Source: Tilletia caries (taxonomy: Eukaryota; Basidiomycota; Exobasidiomycetes; Tilletiales; Tilletiaceae). From it: DNA of 64,000 bases. Below are positions 11,181-22,693 of this stretch, piece after piece (the stretch's first letter is position 1; the number at the start of each line of letters is the position of its first letter). Under the pieces are notes generated by a model. It was not told the DNA's origin. It ran no database searches and saw nothing but the letters and a program-made list of their open reading frames with translations. Made by a program: the position numbers and the translations under genes. The stretch is taken from the NCBI GenBank assembly GCA_032718865.1, contig JALUTQ010000041.1:620001-684000 (forward strand). Reading direction: 5' to 3'.

Positions 11181-14132
11181 TCATATGCGAAACGTGTACC
11201 ACTGCGAAAGAATCGTGACGTCGAAAAAGCTCGCACCGAAGGAGCCGATCAGGAAGGGCAGACTCTCCCTCAGATACGTCTTCTGCTCCGGTGTCAAGGT
11301 AGCCGTCCCCATCACCACCGACACGCCGCCCGCAGCACCACCAGCACCACCAGCACCACCAGCACCACCACCGCCGCCGCCGCCGCCATTACCGCCAGTA
11401 AGCAACGTCCACCAGTCGCCCGCCTTAGGATTCGCCAGGATGCTGATCGTGTAGAACAGGTTGCCCAGGAAGGCAGCGACGAACAGAAGCATGCTCAGCC
11501 CTTCCACGCTCTTGCGCATGTGATTCGACCAGATCTGGGGCAGTCGGGACGTCAGGTAGAGTACCGTGCACGTCCAGGCTGAGCTTCGTCCGATCAGCTG
11601 CTCCCAGTCGATCTTCTCCTTCGGATGATCTTTGGTCGGTGGACTTGGCTTTTTGGGAGACTCTTCGTGCTGGTCGCTGTTCACGCCCAGTTGTTGTTCG
11701 CGCTTGTGAGAGCTGTCGAACAGAGTCGACCGCCGAACAAGGTCGGATCCGAAGCTTCGTCGCCCGAAGTCTTGATCCGAGGAGAGAACGGACGCGTCTG
11801 AAGCCTTGTGATCGGGTCCAAGTATTGTCCGCAGAGGTGATGTAGACTCAGCCCCGTCTTGCTCCGAAAATCTCAGCCCGACCTGGTCCCAATCCACATC
11901 ACTCCGAAGCGCAGAATTCAGCTGATCCACAAGCCCATCACCCACCCATCGAACCATCCCAGAAGAACCACGTCCACCAGCCCGTCCAACCGCCGCCCGC
12001 CGCCCAGGAACTTGCTGCCCAACAGCGAACAACATCCCCATACTCAACAACACCATCCCAGCACCCGCCCGCGCCGCCGTCGGGCTCCTCGTCGAGTTCG
12101 GATGCAGACTGGCCAGAGTCTGTGACGCAGAGAGCGGGAGCGAGGGGTCGGCGGATGATCCTTGTCTCGCGTGACCTCCTGTCCCGCCGCCGCCACCGCC
12201 GCCAGATAGATGGGACATATGACCTGTCTTTGTTCTCGGACGCGAAGGGCGTGAATTCGTCCGTCGGGCGTTGAGTGAGGGTCGTACATACTCCTCCGGT
12301 ACAGGACTACCAGCTTCTTCGACACGTCCCACTTCCTCCTCCGGAGAGCGTTGGCTCACCCACGGCCGAATCGTAGCCCCACTCTCCAACGCCGCACCCG
12401 ACGCCGCCGCATTCATATCAGCGACACTCATCGACGGGAACCCGTAGCCAAAGCGCGACTCGTTTGATGAGGAGGAGGAGGACTCCGCAGACACGTCGGA
12501 TCGGAGACTTCTCACGCTCGCAAGCAAGCCCGCTTCCTGCTCCGGCATCCCAGCAGGCCCGTCTGATGGAGACGGAGACGGCGCGAGGTCAGAAGGAGAG
12601 TCACTCGCGCTTCCTGACCGATCAGCCGCTTCAGAGCCATCCGATCTGTGCAGCACCTTGGAAGGACCGCCATCATCGCCGCTGCTCCCCGTCCCCTCCC
12701 CAGATCGCCGTCGTCGTTGGGAGGAAGTCATCTTCCCCTCCCCCCGCCTCGTATTGGACTCCCGTTCGCGACTCCGACTCGCCTGCCGGAAAGTGGACGA
12801 CGCACGGACCAAGGGACTTCGACGCTGTCGCTCCTCGAACTGACCTTGATCCCCTTCTTCGTCCTGGGCGAAGATGGCCCGCAGTCCGCTACCGACATTC
12901 CTGCCATGATGCTGCGGCTGAGAGGGCGATGCTGTGATGGCGTTGCGCTCCGAGCGTGAACGTTGAGCCACAGATGCTCTTGCGACATCAGGAGCGCGCG
13001 AACCAGATCGGCCGTCGGCTCCCCGATACGCGTCCCGACTCCGACCCCGACGTACGGCCGCAGCTTCGTCCGCCAGCTGGGCGACACTCATAGCCGCCTG
13101 GCTGAGGGCGCGGTAGGTCGCGCTGCTCATGCTGGAGGTAGAAGCAAGCAGAGAGGTCGTTGGTAGGGCCTGATGATGATGGTGGTGGTGATTGTTGTGA
13201 TGGGAGTGGTGTTGAGGAAGCGTGGATCGAGGTTGAGCCTCGTCGTGGGAGGAGTATGCAGATCGCACGGACGAGGCCGCGGTCGAAGATGCCGTTGTAT
13301 TGCTGGTCATGCCTTGCCTCCGCCGCGCCGACAAGCTACGGCTGCGCTCGCCCTTGGATGCGGAGCGTTCGTGGTTTGTGGCAGAGCCCTGTCGCATGGA
13401 GTGGTAGGCCCATCGGGAGCGCGTCGAGGTGGTCCTGATGCTTGCGCTGTCGCGTCGCGAGTGGGTGGGAGAGAAGACGGGAGAGGGGAGCTGTTCTTCT
13501 AACAGTCGCTCTGCTTCTTCAATTGAGATCGGTCTCGGACTTGCGTCCTGCCCTGACTCCTTCTGCGAGTAGTCTGTGTACAGGAAATTGACACGGAGAA
13601 CGATCAGAGGGGCGAGCCGTGTTGAGATAACGGGCGTGGCAGCACTTACACCAGAATTGCGCGAGCAGGACAGTATCGATGGAGCAGAAGTAGGTGGCCA
13701 GCGCGACTTGGAAGAAGAGCTGGTGGGTGAGTACGGCTCCGATGCTGCAGTGTCAGATGGGTTGCGTCAGCAAGGGTCGTCCAAGTCGAGCAAGGGCTGC
13801 CCTTCGAGAGTCCAGTGCCATGCGCTGCTCACAGGTTGGTGAGGTCGCCAAACATCCACTGGATGAGGAAGAACGGCGATAGTCCTGATACTGATCCGCG
13901 CGCATAGTTCTCGTAGATCTGCCGGGGAGAGAGCCAACCACAGCGTCAGTCCTTGTCTAGCGGGCCAGAGCAGGAGACCCGGGAAGAGACGTACCTGGGG
14001 AGTCTGTGCGAGGAGCCAGATGCCAAAGGACGCTGTGCCTGCAAAGTCGGACAGCAGCTGTCGATCCACCGCGGCCCAGACGGGACGAGCGACGGCGAGC
14101 GCTGCGTCCGAGATCGGCCAGAGCCAGCCCAT
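11181..14132 (-). CDS. PQ-loop membrane transporter with very long central loop (903 aa)
   Basis: Four exons join in frame: 13995-14132, 13833-13918, 13650-13744 and 11181-13573. Two PQ-loop repeats are visible. The first (GIWLLAQTPQIYENYARGS) spans the first intron at about residues 36-55. The second (YLTSRLPQIWSNHMRKSVEG) lies near the C-terminus. This is the signature of the vacuolar/lysosomal basic amino-acid exporter family (yeast Ypq, animal PQLC2) and relatives. Between the two halves lies an insert of several hundred Ser/Arg-rich residues, probably a cytosolic regulatory loop. A second low-complexity loop of Gly and Ala follows the second PQ motif. Substrate and membrane are inferred from the family. 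Confidence 0.85.
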
Positions 14133-14245
14133 CTGGGAGAATCTGGAGCAGAGGCAGCCCTTCCCGTCTCAAATCTCAAGCCGTCTCACGCTATGCTCCT
14201 GTGCGCGCTCCTGTTGTTCCTGCCGCCTGTCCAGCTGTGGATGTA

Positions 14246-14282
<37 letters not shown>

Positions 14283-15345
14283 GGTCCATCGTACAGGCCA
14301 GGCGGAGAGAGGGGTACGCGGTGTTCTACCGGCTCGCTCCCGGTGTCGGCCGAGTGTGTCGGGCGCATTCGGGGTGGAACGGCGAGGCATGAACGGGCTG
14401 GGAATGGCAGAAGCTGAGAAAGAAAGTGAGAAGTATGTACATATGAACTTCGATATATATACATGTATGTACATATGAACTTCGATCACAGCACTCTATC
14501 ATTGTCACGCTTTGCATTCTCTGCTGTACTTGTATCTCTATAGCTGCATAGGCCTCTTGCGCCTGGGTCGGCAATTCACTTGATTCAAAAAAAAAATATG
14601 AACTTCGAAGATTCTCCCACGCACGAGACGTCTCGCACTCTCGCCCAAGAACGATCGCCCCATTCCACCCACTCTCAATATGGAACTTACGGAGGACGAA
14701 GCAGTATGTGGATACGGTACAGTCCGTGCCGCGGGTGAACCTCTGCCTGTCGACCTCTAGGAAAAGCAAGGGCAAAGGGCAGCGCGGACGTTCCGATCAG
14801 CCGTAAAAGCTATCAACCATCAGCCGCGACGCACGCAGGACCATATGGGCCCGCCTGCCAGCGCCGTGGACATTCCCGCAGCCCAGGGAAACGGTAAGCA
14901 TTCTGCCTTCACCAGCACGCTCCCTTCATCTCGGCAGAGACATTACTCCCCGCCGATGGCCCCCAGCCACCTGTGTTTTAGGTTTAGAGCCGCGAATGAC
15001 CGATGCGTGATGGCCTTCCGCCATGGCTATCGTCCGCCGCCCCTCTGAAAGAAGTATCGACCGAATCTCGCTGCGTTCTGAAATTTCCTCCGTGGCGCAG
15101 CTAAGCTTCCGATCACGCCCTTCTGACCTTCTTTTTGATGGCTGAAGGTATTTCATATCGCAGTATCAGGCGCTTGGTCATGGCCAGGACGTCGTGCTGT
15201 CGCATGTCGCAGAATGGATATAAATGCTCGCTTTGGACATCTTCACGCTGACCTTTTCCCACTTTCCCACACCCATAACCCATCTCTTGCCTCTCATCTT
15301 GCTTCCCTCTTCCTCAGCTTCTCACCATTCACAAACCGAGCAAGC
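14133..15345. other. Intergenic: PQ-loop promoter and microsatellite
   Basis: Holds a (TGTATG)n tract at about 14239-14282 and two direct copies of ATGTACATATGAACTTCGAT about 30 bp apart (about 14435-14485), with a third partial copy near 14597. No gene supported. Confidence 0.5.
14239..14282. repeat. (TGTATG)n microsatellite
   Basis: About seven tandem hexamer units, uninterrupted. Confidence 0.9.
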
Positions 15346-15835
15346 ATGCACACCTTCAGCTACTTCACCCTCTTCCTAGGCTCGGCCTCCCTCGGCCTCG
15401 CCGCCTATTCCGATTTGGTGAGCTCTTCTCGAGACATAACATGCAACCCTCACCCTACGGGTGCTGAACGTTGGATCTCTTTTAGACCACTACGCAGATG
15501 GCCGCAACCGCCGGAAAGTGCTCTGCTTGGGCGTTGAAGATTTGCCGGCCCACCAGTCCAGGATACTCAAGCAGCACATGGGAGGCTTACTACGACTATT
15601 GTCGATGTGAGACCTGGCGCTGGCGCTCGGGGGTAAGTCCCTTTCGCATATGAGCGGTGAATCGTTCGTCACCTTCTTCAATGCTGATGCCAGCTTCCTG
15701 TTTGTTCCTGTCATGATCTTTCCGTAGGGACACACCTGTATTAGCGGCTGTGTGCGTGAAGTCGGAAGTCTTGCAGAGTGCATCGACCTTTGTCACCACC
15801 GGAACACCTGCTCGAGGCCTACCACTAAATGCTGA
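15346..15835 (+). CDS. Small secreted cysteine-rich protein (108 aa)
   Basis: Three in-frame exons: 15346-15417, 15486-15632 and 15728-15835, with GT-AG introns in phase 0. The first exon is a signal peptide (MHTFSYFTLFLGSASLGLAA). The mature part has ten cysteines in the order C-x7-C, C-x-C, C-x3-C-x9-C-x3-C-x5-C, C. The first nine match in order and near-identical spacing the genes at 41-291 and 60812-62705, and an intron again falls between the C-x-C and C-x3-C blocks, so it is a diverged member of that family. Five disulphides are possible. Role unknown; extracellular. Confidence 0.72.
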
Positions 15836-16065
15836 GCCGTCGTAGCAGCGAACTTTTAAGAGCATTCGTCGCTCCCTTTCACGTCTTCATACTGTCGCCT
15901 CCCTCTCCGTCAATTTCAAGCATCTCTCCGGGACGCGACCGCTGTATCAATGCCCCGGCAACATTTGGCATGTCCCCCTTTCTGAGAAGGAATGAGACAC
16001 CCTTACAATATATGAATCTGTACGAAAGCAATGGTTATTCTCATCCTTCTCATCTTTCCTTGCAG

Positions 16066-16726
16066 CCCTACAATCCAATCCGCAGTGTTCAGGACCGTAC
16101 CCAAGAGTGGAGCTTCCTTTCAGCCAAGCTTCTCCGTACTTCTGTCAAATAACTTACAAGTCCACTGCGGCACGCACTCCTCTCCAGAACAAAACATGGG
16201 TCAGCGAGTGCACTGAATGGGCAGATCAATGGTGCGACAGCTCGGCACGCAACTACTCCAACGCCAGGTGTAACGCGATCTACGTCTCATGTGCGCCAGC
16301 TGAGGTACGTCTATGATCTCTCACCATTTCTCGATCTCGATCTCGATCTTGATCTATACCTTCCCTTAGCTGAACCCTTCTGCCTTCCGCACCATGTCAA
16401 TTCTCGTCTGCCCTGCTCATACGAAGCGGCTGGCTTGGACAAACGTGGTTCGATATCTGTCCGGACGGACGCTCTCACTCTCGCATGGCTCTCACGACAA
16501 GCCAGGTTCGATCGAGGCCAAGTGCAAAGCAATATGCCAAGACCGTGAACCGGTGATGCTTGCTTGTGAACGCGCTTGTGGGACAACTGCGTTCCATCGT
16601 TTGTTGACGATTAAGTCTGTGCATTGGGAGAAGCCAAAAAGAACCGTCCTTTCTGCGGACAAAGTTCCTCAAGACGACAACATGTGCTGCAACAAGACGT
16701 TGTCAGTGACCGGTGTAGACGAATGA
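16066..16726 (+). CDS. Possible cysteine-rich secreted protein relative, start not found
   Basis: Two open blocks join in frame: 16066-16304 (after a CAG acceptor, ending at a GTACGT donor) and 16370-16726 (after TTAG). The second contains C-x3-C-x9-C-x3-C (KCKAIC...CERAC), the same spacing as the downstream part of the neighbouring secreted family, with the ERxC element also seen in the copies at 41 and 60812. The first block has further cysteines and tryptophans (ECTEWADQWC). No convincing signal-peptide exon joins in frame upstream, although a hydrophobic ATG frame begins at 16031. An extra intron just before the KCKAIC block is also possible. It may be a decayed paralogue. Confidence 0.35.
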
Positions 16727-16784
16727 TGCGTGAGCTGTGACAGCGGGCGAAGCACACTCACATAGACTGAGGATCGCCAGGCTT

Positions 16785-17158
16785 TCAAGCATTTGTCGCT
16801 GCTGAAAATAAAGGACAATAGTCAGCATGCATGCGCGCATGCGCACTTGATCGGATCCAAAAGGCGGAAAAAATTCAGGTAGTACGTACCGATGACTGAG
16901 CCTTGTTTCGCTGCTATGGCAAGACCGAGAGCCCTATGTGCACAGGGAGAGTCCTGGGCAGATCAGTACACAAGCGCGAGCGATCATGGGGAATGGACTC
17001 ACTGCGGCTCCATATAGGCGATGACGAGACTTGGCGAGTGGGAAATGATGGAGATGCGATATCTGTGCGGATAGAAGATGAAGGGAGAGAAGGCTGATGA
17101 GACCATAGAAGACGCTGCAGAGAGGCTGTAAGAATGAGGAGAAGAAGTTCAACAGCAT
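16785..17158 (-). CDS. Possible small hydrophobic protein (78 aa)
   Basis: Three minus-strand exons, 17003-17158, 16890-16953 and 16785-16801, each bounded by good GT/AG sites, join in frame from an ATG at 17158 to TGA. The N-terminal third is hydrophobic (signal or membrane anchor: MLLNFFSSFLQPLCSVFYGL). The last exons encode HRALGLAIAAKQG-like sequence. No family recognised. The same splice sites with an upstream ATG at 17286 give a different 82-residue frame, so the model is uncertain. Confidence 0.35.
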
Positions 17159-17721
17159 AGGAAAGGGGAAGAGGCTGTGAGCGCAATCACAACTGAACAC
17201 CTTGATAAGATCGCGGGGACGCGTGAACCCTCAGCCGTCAGTCCGTGAGGATTCCGTCCCCGTCGAAATCGTAGTTCTGGGGCCATTGGATTTCGTGAGA
17301 CCGATCGGTGGGTGATAAGGTTAGTTCAGTCATATGGACTACACACATATCCCGGTTACCACTCATTAGTCACTGGGCGTCGTGAGTATATCTCTTTCCT
17401 TTCTCAGGAGAACATTAACGGTCCGGGCACGCCATTCATACCTTTGAAGTAGCAAAAAAGCTCTATGCATTACAGAACAAGGATGCACTAAGTGTTATAC
17501 GATGTCTTTCAGAAGAAGGCCCTTGAATCGCGAGCACAGGACCGAATGATCGGGCAGGGAAAGTGACTAGGGACCCGAGCGTGCGCGCTGGCCTGCCTCC
17601 CCTTCCTTTCCAGGTGCTGCCCGGCGTTTGGGATGCCAGAAAGCGTAGCTTCGCGCCGTACGAAGAGAGGGTGGATCGTCTGGTACGTGAGCAGGAGTCA
17701 CGAAATCGCTCATCGCTCCTA
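17159..17721. other. Intergenic, no confident gene
   Basis: Lies between the possible small gene and the 3' end of the membrane-protein gene. No repeat or RNA seen. Confidence 0.35.
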
Positions 17722-19929
17722 TCACTCGTAGTACGAGCCGAACGGAGCTAGATCTGAGCGCACCTGCCGAAGCGGACTGGACTGAAAGGTGGTATGCGAC
17801 CTTGTGCTTGGGGTATCCGCTGAGTGGCCTTGATCTTCGTCATCGTAATAGCTGACAGATAGGGCGGGTAAGTTGAGGGTTGAATTTGGGGCCGCCGCAC
17901 CGTTTCTCGGAGAGGTTAAGTTCTGTCCTTGGGAGCATAGAACGATTGCCTCAAAAGGCCGAGGACGGTGGACGGAGGACGGTCGCTCCGCCGACATTCT
18001 CGCCGTTTCCATCGAAAAGATCTGCGATTCTCTGCGCGGTAGATCATGTCGAGATTGAGTGGACTCGGTTTGGAGAACGGCCCCCGTCCGATTTGCCCCA
18101 ACGGTTGTGCCTTTGCGCGCATGTCTATTTCTCAATGCTGAGTCGCTCCTGCGAGTCGCGAATGCGCTTTGAGCAGCGTTCCGAGGAAGTGTGCTTGCCG
18201 TCGCAGATAGATTCGCCTGTAGGAGGGCCGAGAATGGCGTCCCAAAGCTGGTGTATACCAGGGAAGCCAGATTGACAGGCCCTTTGACCAAGGTGATGTA
18301 GCACAACGTTGCGAGGGCAATGAGCAGGATTGTAGGTCTTGACTGCTGTTCCATGGCCGGATAGTGAGTTAACGCAACGCCGAGAGCAAGTATCAGCATG
18401 CTGCTCCCTCCCAAAAGGACGATGCCTGCAAAAACGTTCGGAGTGGACGATTGTCAGCCCATCTCTTGGCGTAAATACACGATTGCTTGTCCAGAACATA
18501 CCGCATTGTACTGTTGTGTTGGAATTGTCCAGACGTAAGTTAGGAAAACGGACCATACAACAATATAGGAAGAGATGGTGCTCACCTATGAAGTAATTGA
18601 GCACATTTTCAGCGTGTCGGTGGCCCATAGATGTCGTCGTTTCCGCTGGATCTTCTGGTTGCCAGATAGGGAGCGGTATGATTTCTCCTCGGGCCGGCGA
18701 CGAGATCACGGACAGATGATTCGGATTGCTGTCGGCGGTGTCTGCAGAGTATGAGGACGGTCCGTTCCTTTGTCCGTATGTTCCTCCTTGGGATTGAGAA
18801 TCCTGTCTATTGGCTTCATGGACAATGGTCGAACCGGCAAAGGATCCATCCTTCCTGTTTTTTGTCGAGCCGGCATTCTTCAATCGTCGTTGAATCGCCT
18901 CCTGTGCGACCAGGAACTCCCGAAGGCTGCGAACAGTCCGCCAGACAATGCCGACGTATAGGCTAGCCAATATCACGCCGAAGCAAAACCATGCGATGCA
19001 AGCGCTGGATAGCATCAGGGACGAACGAAGTAGGTGATTCCAGATCTTAAGAGATGACAGGAATAAAATATGTCAGTGGCGATTTCGTTGGCCGTTTCTT
19101 CTAATCTTTGATAACTCGCCTTCTGTGCATCGACGAGCATCTCGCGGCTGAGCTCCGTCTCGTCCTGATATCGATGTTGAAAAGCTGGCCAGTCCTTCAC
19201 GAGGACACGTTGCCAGTGGTAGTCAGAGATCGCTGTTGGTACCAAGATTGTGGTGAACGCCAAGGGAAGGAAGCTGAAGCAAACTGCATTCAGGACTCGA
19301 GCAGGCATCCTGTGCGAGATGAGCGCTCCCGTGAGTCGTTTGGGAACGGCTGCAATAAAGACGCCCCATAGCTGGAGCCATACGCCTGATGCGATGGGTA
19401 TGAACATGCAGACGACCCAAAGGGGCGCGTGCTGTACCGCTTGCTGCGACCGCATGGCGATGAGGCAGGCGCACAAACAGGTCAAGACAAGTGAGGAATA
19501 GACCATGTAACAGACGGTCCAACACTAGCCATTTCCACAGCAAACGGAGATCAGCTTTTTCATGCACAATACGGGGCGAGAGTCACATTGCCCGAGGTAG
19601 CTGGACGGACTCACGTTCTGGGCGTGTGGCACGATGAGAGACCGTTTATCGCCTTGACTCAATCGTAAGACCCACGATGCTCGTCCTGGGACCCTTTGGA
19701 TGATCATGGTGAAGGAGAAAAACAACTGGATGCAGAGAATGGCGACGGTGAGGCGAAAGGTGATCAGAATCCATGTCGGATAGTGCAAAACGGTCATGAC
19801 ATGGAGGAAGTCTCGAAGCTCGGCGGCGTTTTGGAGCTCTGGGAATCTCGCTCGGCTGGCGCTGAGATCTCGCGAGAGAAAGGTGGGAGGCGGCGGCGGT
19901 GGCAGGTCGAAACTTGCGTACAGATCCAT
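17722..19929 (-). CDS. Seven-span receptor-like membrane protein, copy 1 (630 aa)
   Basis: Five exons join in frame: 19615-19929, 19120-19524, 18586-19045, 18502-18510 (a 9-nt micro-exon, TACAATGCG) and 17722-18425. The second intron starts with GC (AAG/gcgagt) instead of GT. The N-terminus MDLYASFDLPPPPPPTFLSR shares the proline run of copies 2-5. Hydrophobic segments fit seven spans: one in exon 1, three in exon 2, one at the start of exon 3, and two from the end of exon 3 into exon 5. The loop after span 1 carries the conserved IVPH.QN.W motif. A hydrophilic loop of about 110 residues separates spans 5 and 6, and the C-tail is long. The topology resembles an orphan seven-transmembrane receptor, but no known receptor motif is seen. 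Divergently arranged with copy 2. Confidence 0.7.
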
Positions 19930-20208
19930 CTTTGTAGTCCTTCTGGAAACGGGAGCGACGTTTTGCAGGAGACGCGTGGATCTGAAGGACGAGATTGGAA
20001 ATCAGGGAAGGGAAAGAGGCAAGGAGGAAGAAGCCAAAGGGGTTAGAAAAGGAGGTAGAGAGGCTGTCAATTTGACAGATAGAAGGAACACGGGAAGAGA
20101 CGCAACGCCTTCTTCGCTGGTATCATATTTCCGCCAGACACGAGTTCAGGACGAAATCCTCGAGAAGGCTGATGATACCTGATGGCCACTTGGTCTCTAG
20201 CATTGCTA

Positions 20209-21691
20209 CACCGCCAACCTGGCACGATCATCCATGGATCTGACTGTTTGCGGACAGACCGACTGGTGATCTACGGACAGTCCGCGAAGTACTGTTTCTC
20301 TCTGGTTGTCCAAAGACTGTTTTTGAGTGGGAGCGCCTTAAAATCGTCCCCCTGACTTGTTCCTGGATGATCTGTGACCAAAACGATCCGAGTCTCATTT
20401 CTAGCCAAACGACCCACAGATCATCCCATGAGCAAAATCAATCGTTCTGCCTTCCTCCGCCTCCGAAAGCAGCTCACACCACGCAGCAATGCCAGTCCAT
20501 GCTGTCATATGATGCTGGCAGGTTGAGGTGTGTGATGTGTGCTACGGGGGACAAAAGACTTGGTCGAAATCAGGAGGAAGGCTTCATCAGCGGAAGGCGT
20601 CTCGGCCGAGAGTCGAGACAGTCCTGTGGTGACGTCCCGAGCGGCGAGCGGCGAGCCCCTGACTGACTTCTTTCATCCCTTCCACCACCACCCACTACTC
20701 CATCCACGCCCGCACTCGGGAATCACACCAGCGCACTTGGTGAGCGCACACGCACTTCCTATCCGCACGCTGCTGCTTGGTGTGTTCGGACCTGACCTCC
20801 ATCTCCTCTCTCCGTCGTGCGCAGCAATTGAACTGTGCACATCCAGGTGAGAGTTCCCACTCTTGTTTCCTCTTGTTCATACAGCTAACAACTCATACAC
20901 TTCTCCTCTTCCAGCCCTTTGACTCCTGGGCCCAGCGCAACGCGTATTTGGGTGTCGCCTGCTTGCTGACTGCATCTGTTTGGTTACTTGCAGCTTCCTT
21001 CCATGTGCACTTGCTGGCAGCTGATTTCTCAACGACCAGCGCTCACGTCTTCCTCGTCCTCCCCTTCTGTATTCCTCTTACAGCTTACAGGTCATAGCGT
21101 CTTCTTGTTTCTCTCCCTTTGCAGTTTGCGCGTCTCGCACCGATCGCAGCGCCCTCCACAACTCCAAGGTATGTGCACCCATCCACTTTGCGCTGCCGCG
21201 CATCTTTTCACTCGCTGACTTCCCGTTCAACTGCCTTTATGTGACAGACTCAACCACCTTATCTTCCCATGGGCCATGAGCAGTGTCCTCGCGCACTCTC
21301 GGGCGAGCCGCTGTCGGCCCTCTCACTTACTCTCTTTCTCCGGGCCAGAAGAACGTTGTTCACCTATTCATTGTTGGCATAGCATGTATCTGCAATCCAC
21401 TGCATCGTTTGCAATGCCCATATGATGTCTGAAGGCTGAGATTAAGGAGCAGAAGCAAACTGGAAGTTTACATATGTAGGTATAGACAGCCCTGGGATCG
21501 TCGGTGGGAGGGACAGCCCTGGGATCATCGGTTGGGGGACGATCCGTGGACGATCCAGGAACGAAGCTTCCACGTAGCTTCCAGTCCAAACGGCACGACC
21601 GCCCAAAAGTCATCCCCCTTATTAAGTAGGCGGACGATTTTGAAATCGTAACGCCCGTCAACCCATGGATCATCGGTCAAGGTTGGCGGTG
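20209..21691. mobile_element. TA-flanked inverted-repeat element, non-autonomous (1.48 kb)
   Basis: The ends are imperfect inverted repeats of about 32 bp, starting CACCGCCAACCT and sharing GATCCATGG further in. Each is bordered by TA (20207-20208 and 21692-21693), the target duplication of Tc1/mariner-type elements. No transposase frame inside. The interior (about 20700-21290, plus strand) shows a series of exon-like blocks bounded by GTGAG/GTATG donors and CAG acceptors but no convincing reading frame. It also holds two copies of AGCCCTGGGATC at about 21490-21525. Confidence 0.6.
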
Positions 21692-21693
21692 TA

Positions 21694-22693
21694 TGTGCAG
21701 GGTACTGATCGAGAAGGACCTAGTGTTCAGCAGGAACTTCAGAGATGCGAGGCAGGGGCTCGAGGTGCGCACTGGCCTCCGCCCTCAGACTCGGATCACT
21801 GGGCTTGCCGGATCAGTCTCGCAACGAAAGAGCCGTGAGACAACAGATCGCGTCGCGGAGGCTAGAATTCTCGCTGAGAGTGACGCAGTGACGCGGGTCG
21901 TGAGTGGTGGATTGCAGGAAGTAGTGGACTTATCTTTACCCACACAGAACGAGTTTAAGTCTGAAATCTGAAGGTCCAAGAAAAGATCCGTCCAGACTTC
22001 ACATATGGCTCTAGTCAGCAGGAGGGTATGCGGACAGTGACAGTATGGAGGCAAGCTGACTGCGAATCGGGGGAAGCGAGGGCAGACGTACAAGCGGTAC
22101 AAGATGGAAGAGCTCCGTCTCGGACAGCAGCCACATTGTTTAGGCAGGCGAGACAAAGGGAAACCAAGGGAAACAACAACATGTTGTGCGTTACTAATCT
22201 GTAACGTCTTCAGAATTCAGAATTGTGCCTCATAAGCCTGGACATCTCGACAGCATGTCAGAATCCGCTCAACGCTCACAGTCGCCGGTTCGCCTGCGCA
22301 GTTTTACTACCGCAGCTTTGTTCTGTTCTGGCTCACATTACATTTGTCTGCCAGACTGTCGCCAGCTTGTGGTAATGCGTGGCGAGGTCGCAGTGCACGG
22401 ATCCCTCGCCGAAGTCGTACGATCCCCTCCATTGGCGCCATGTGCTCGGATCCCTTCTTGAAGACTGCTTACTGCTTCCGGAGCACCCGTACGCACCTCC
22501 CCGCCTTCCCTCTTTTCCCAGAACCATCACTCCTACAACTTATAAGCCTTCATCTTCGAAGTGAGTATTTCCTGCTTATGAGATTATGTTACCGCTCTCA
22601 CCAAACGTACTACTCACGTGCCTTCCTCTCCAGCTCGGCCCTCAACCGACACACAGACATTCCTCGTCTGAATCCAGCCTTTCCAAAAGCATC
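21694..22693. other. Upstream region and leader of copy 2
   Basis: No gene seen. A probable 5'-leader intron lies at about 22561-22634 (GTGAGTATT donor, CTCTCCAG acceptor), ending 59 bp before the copy 2 ATG. Confidence 0.45.
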
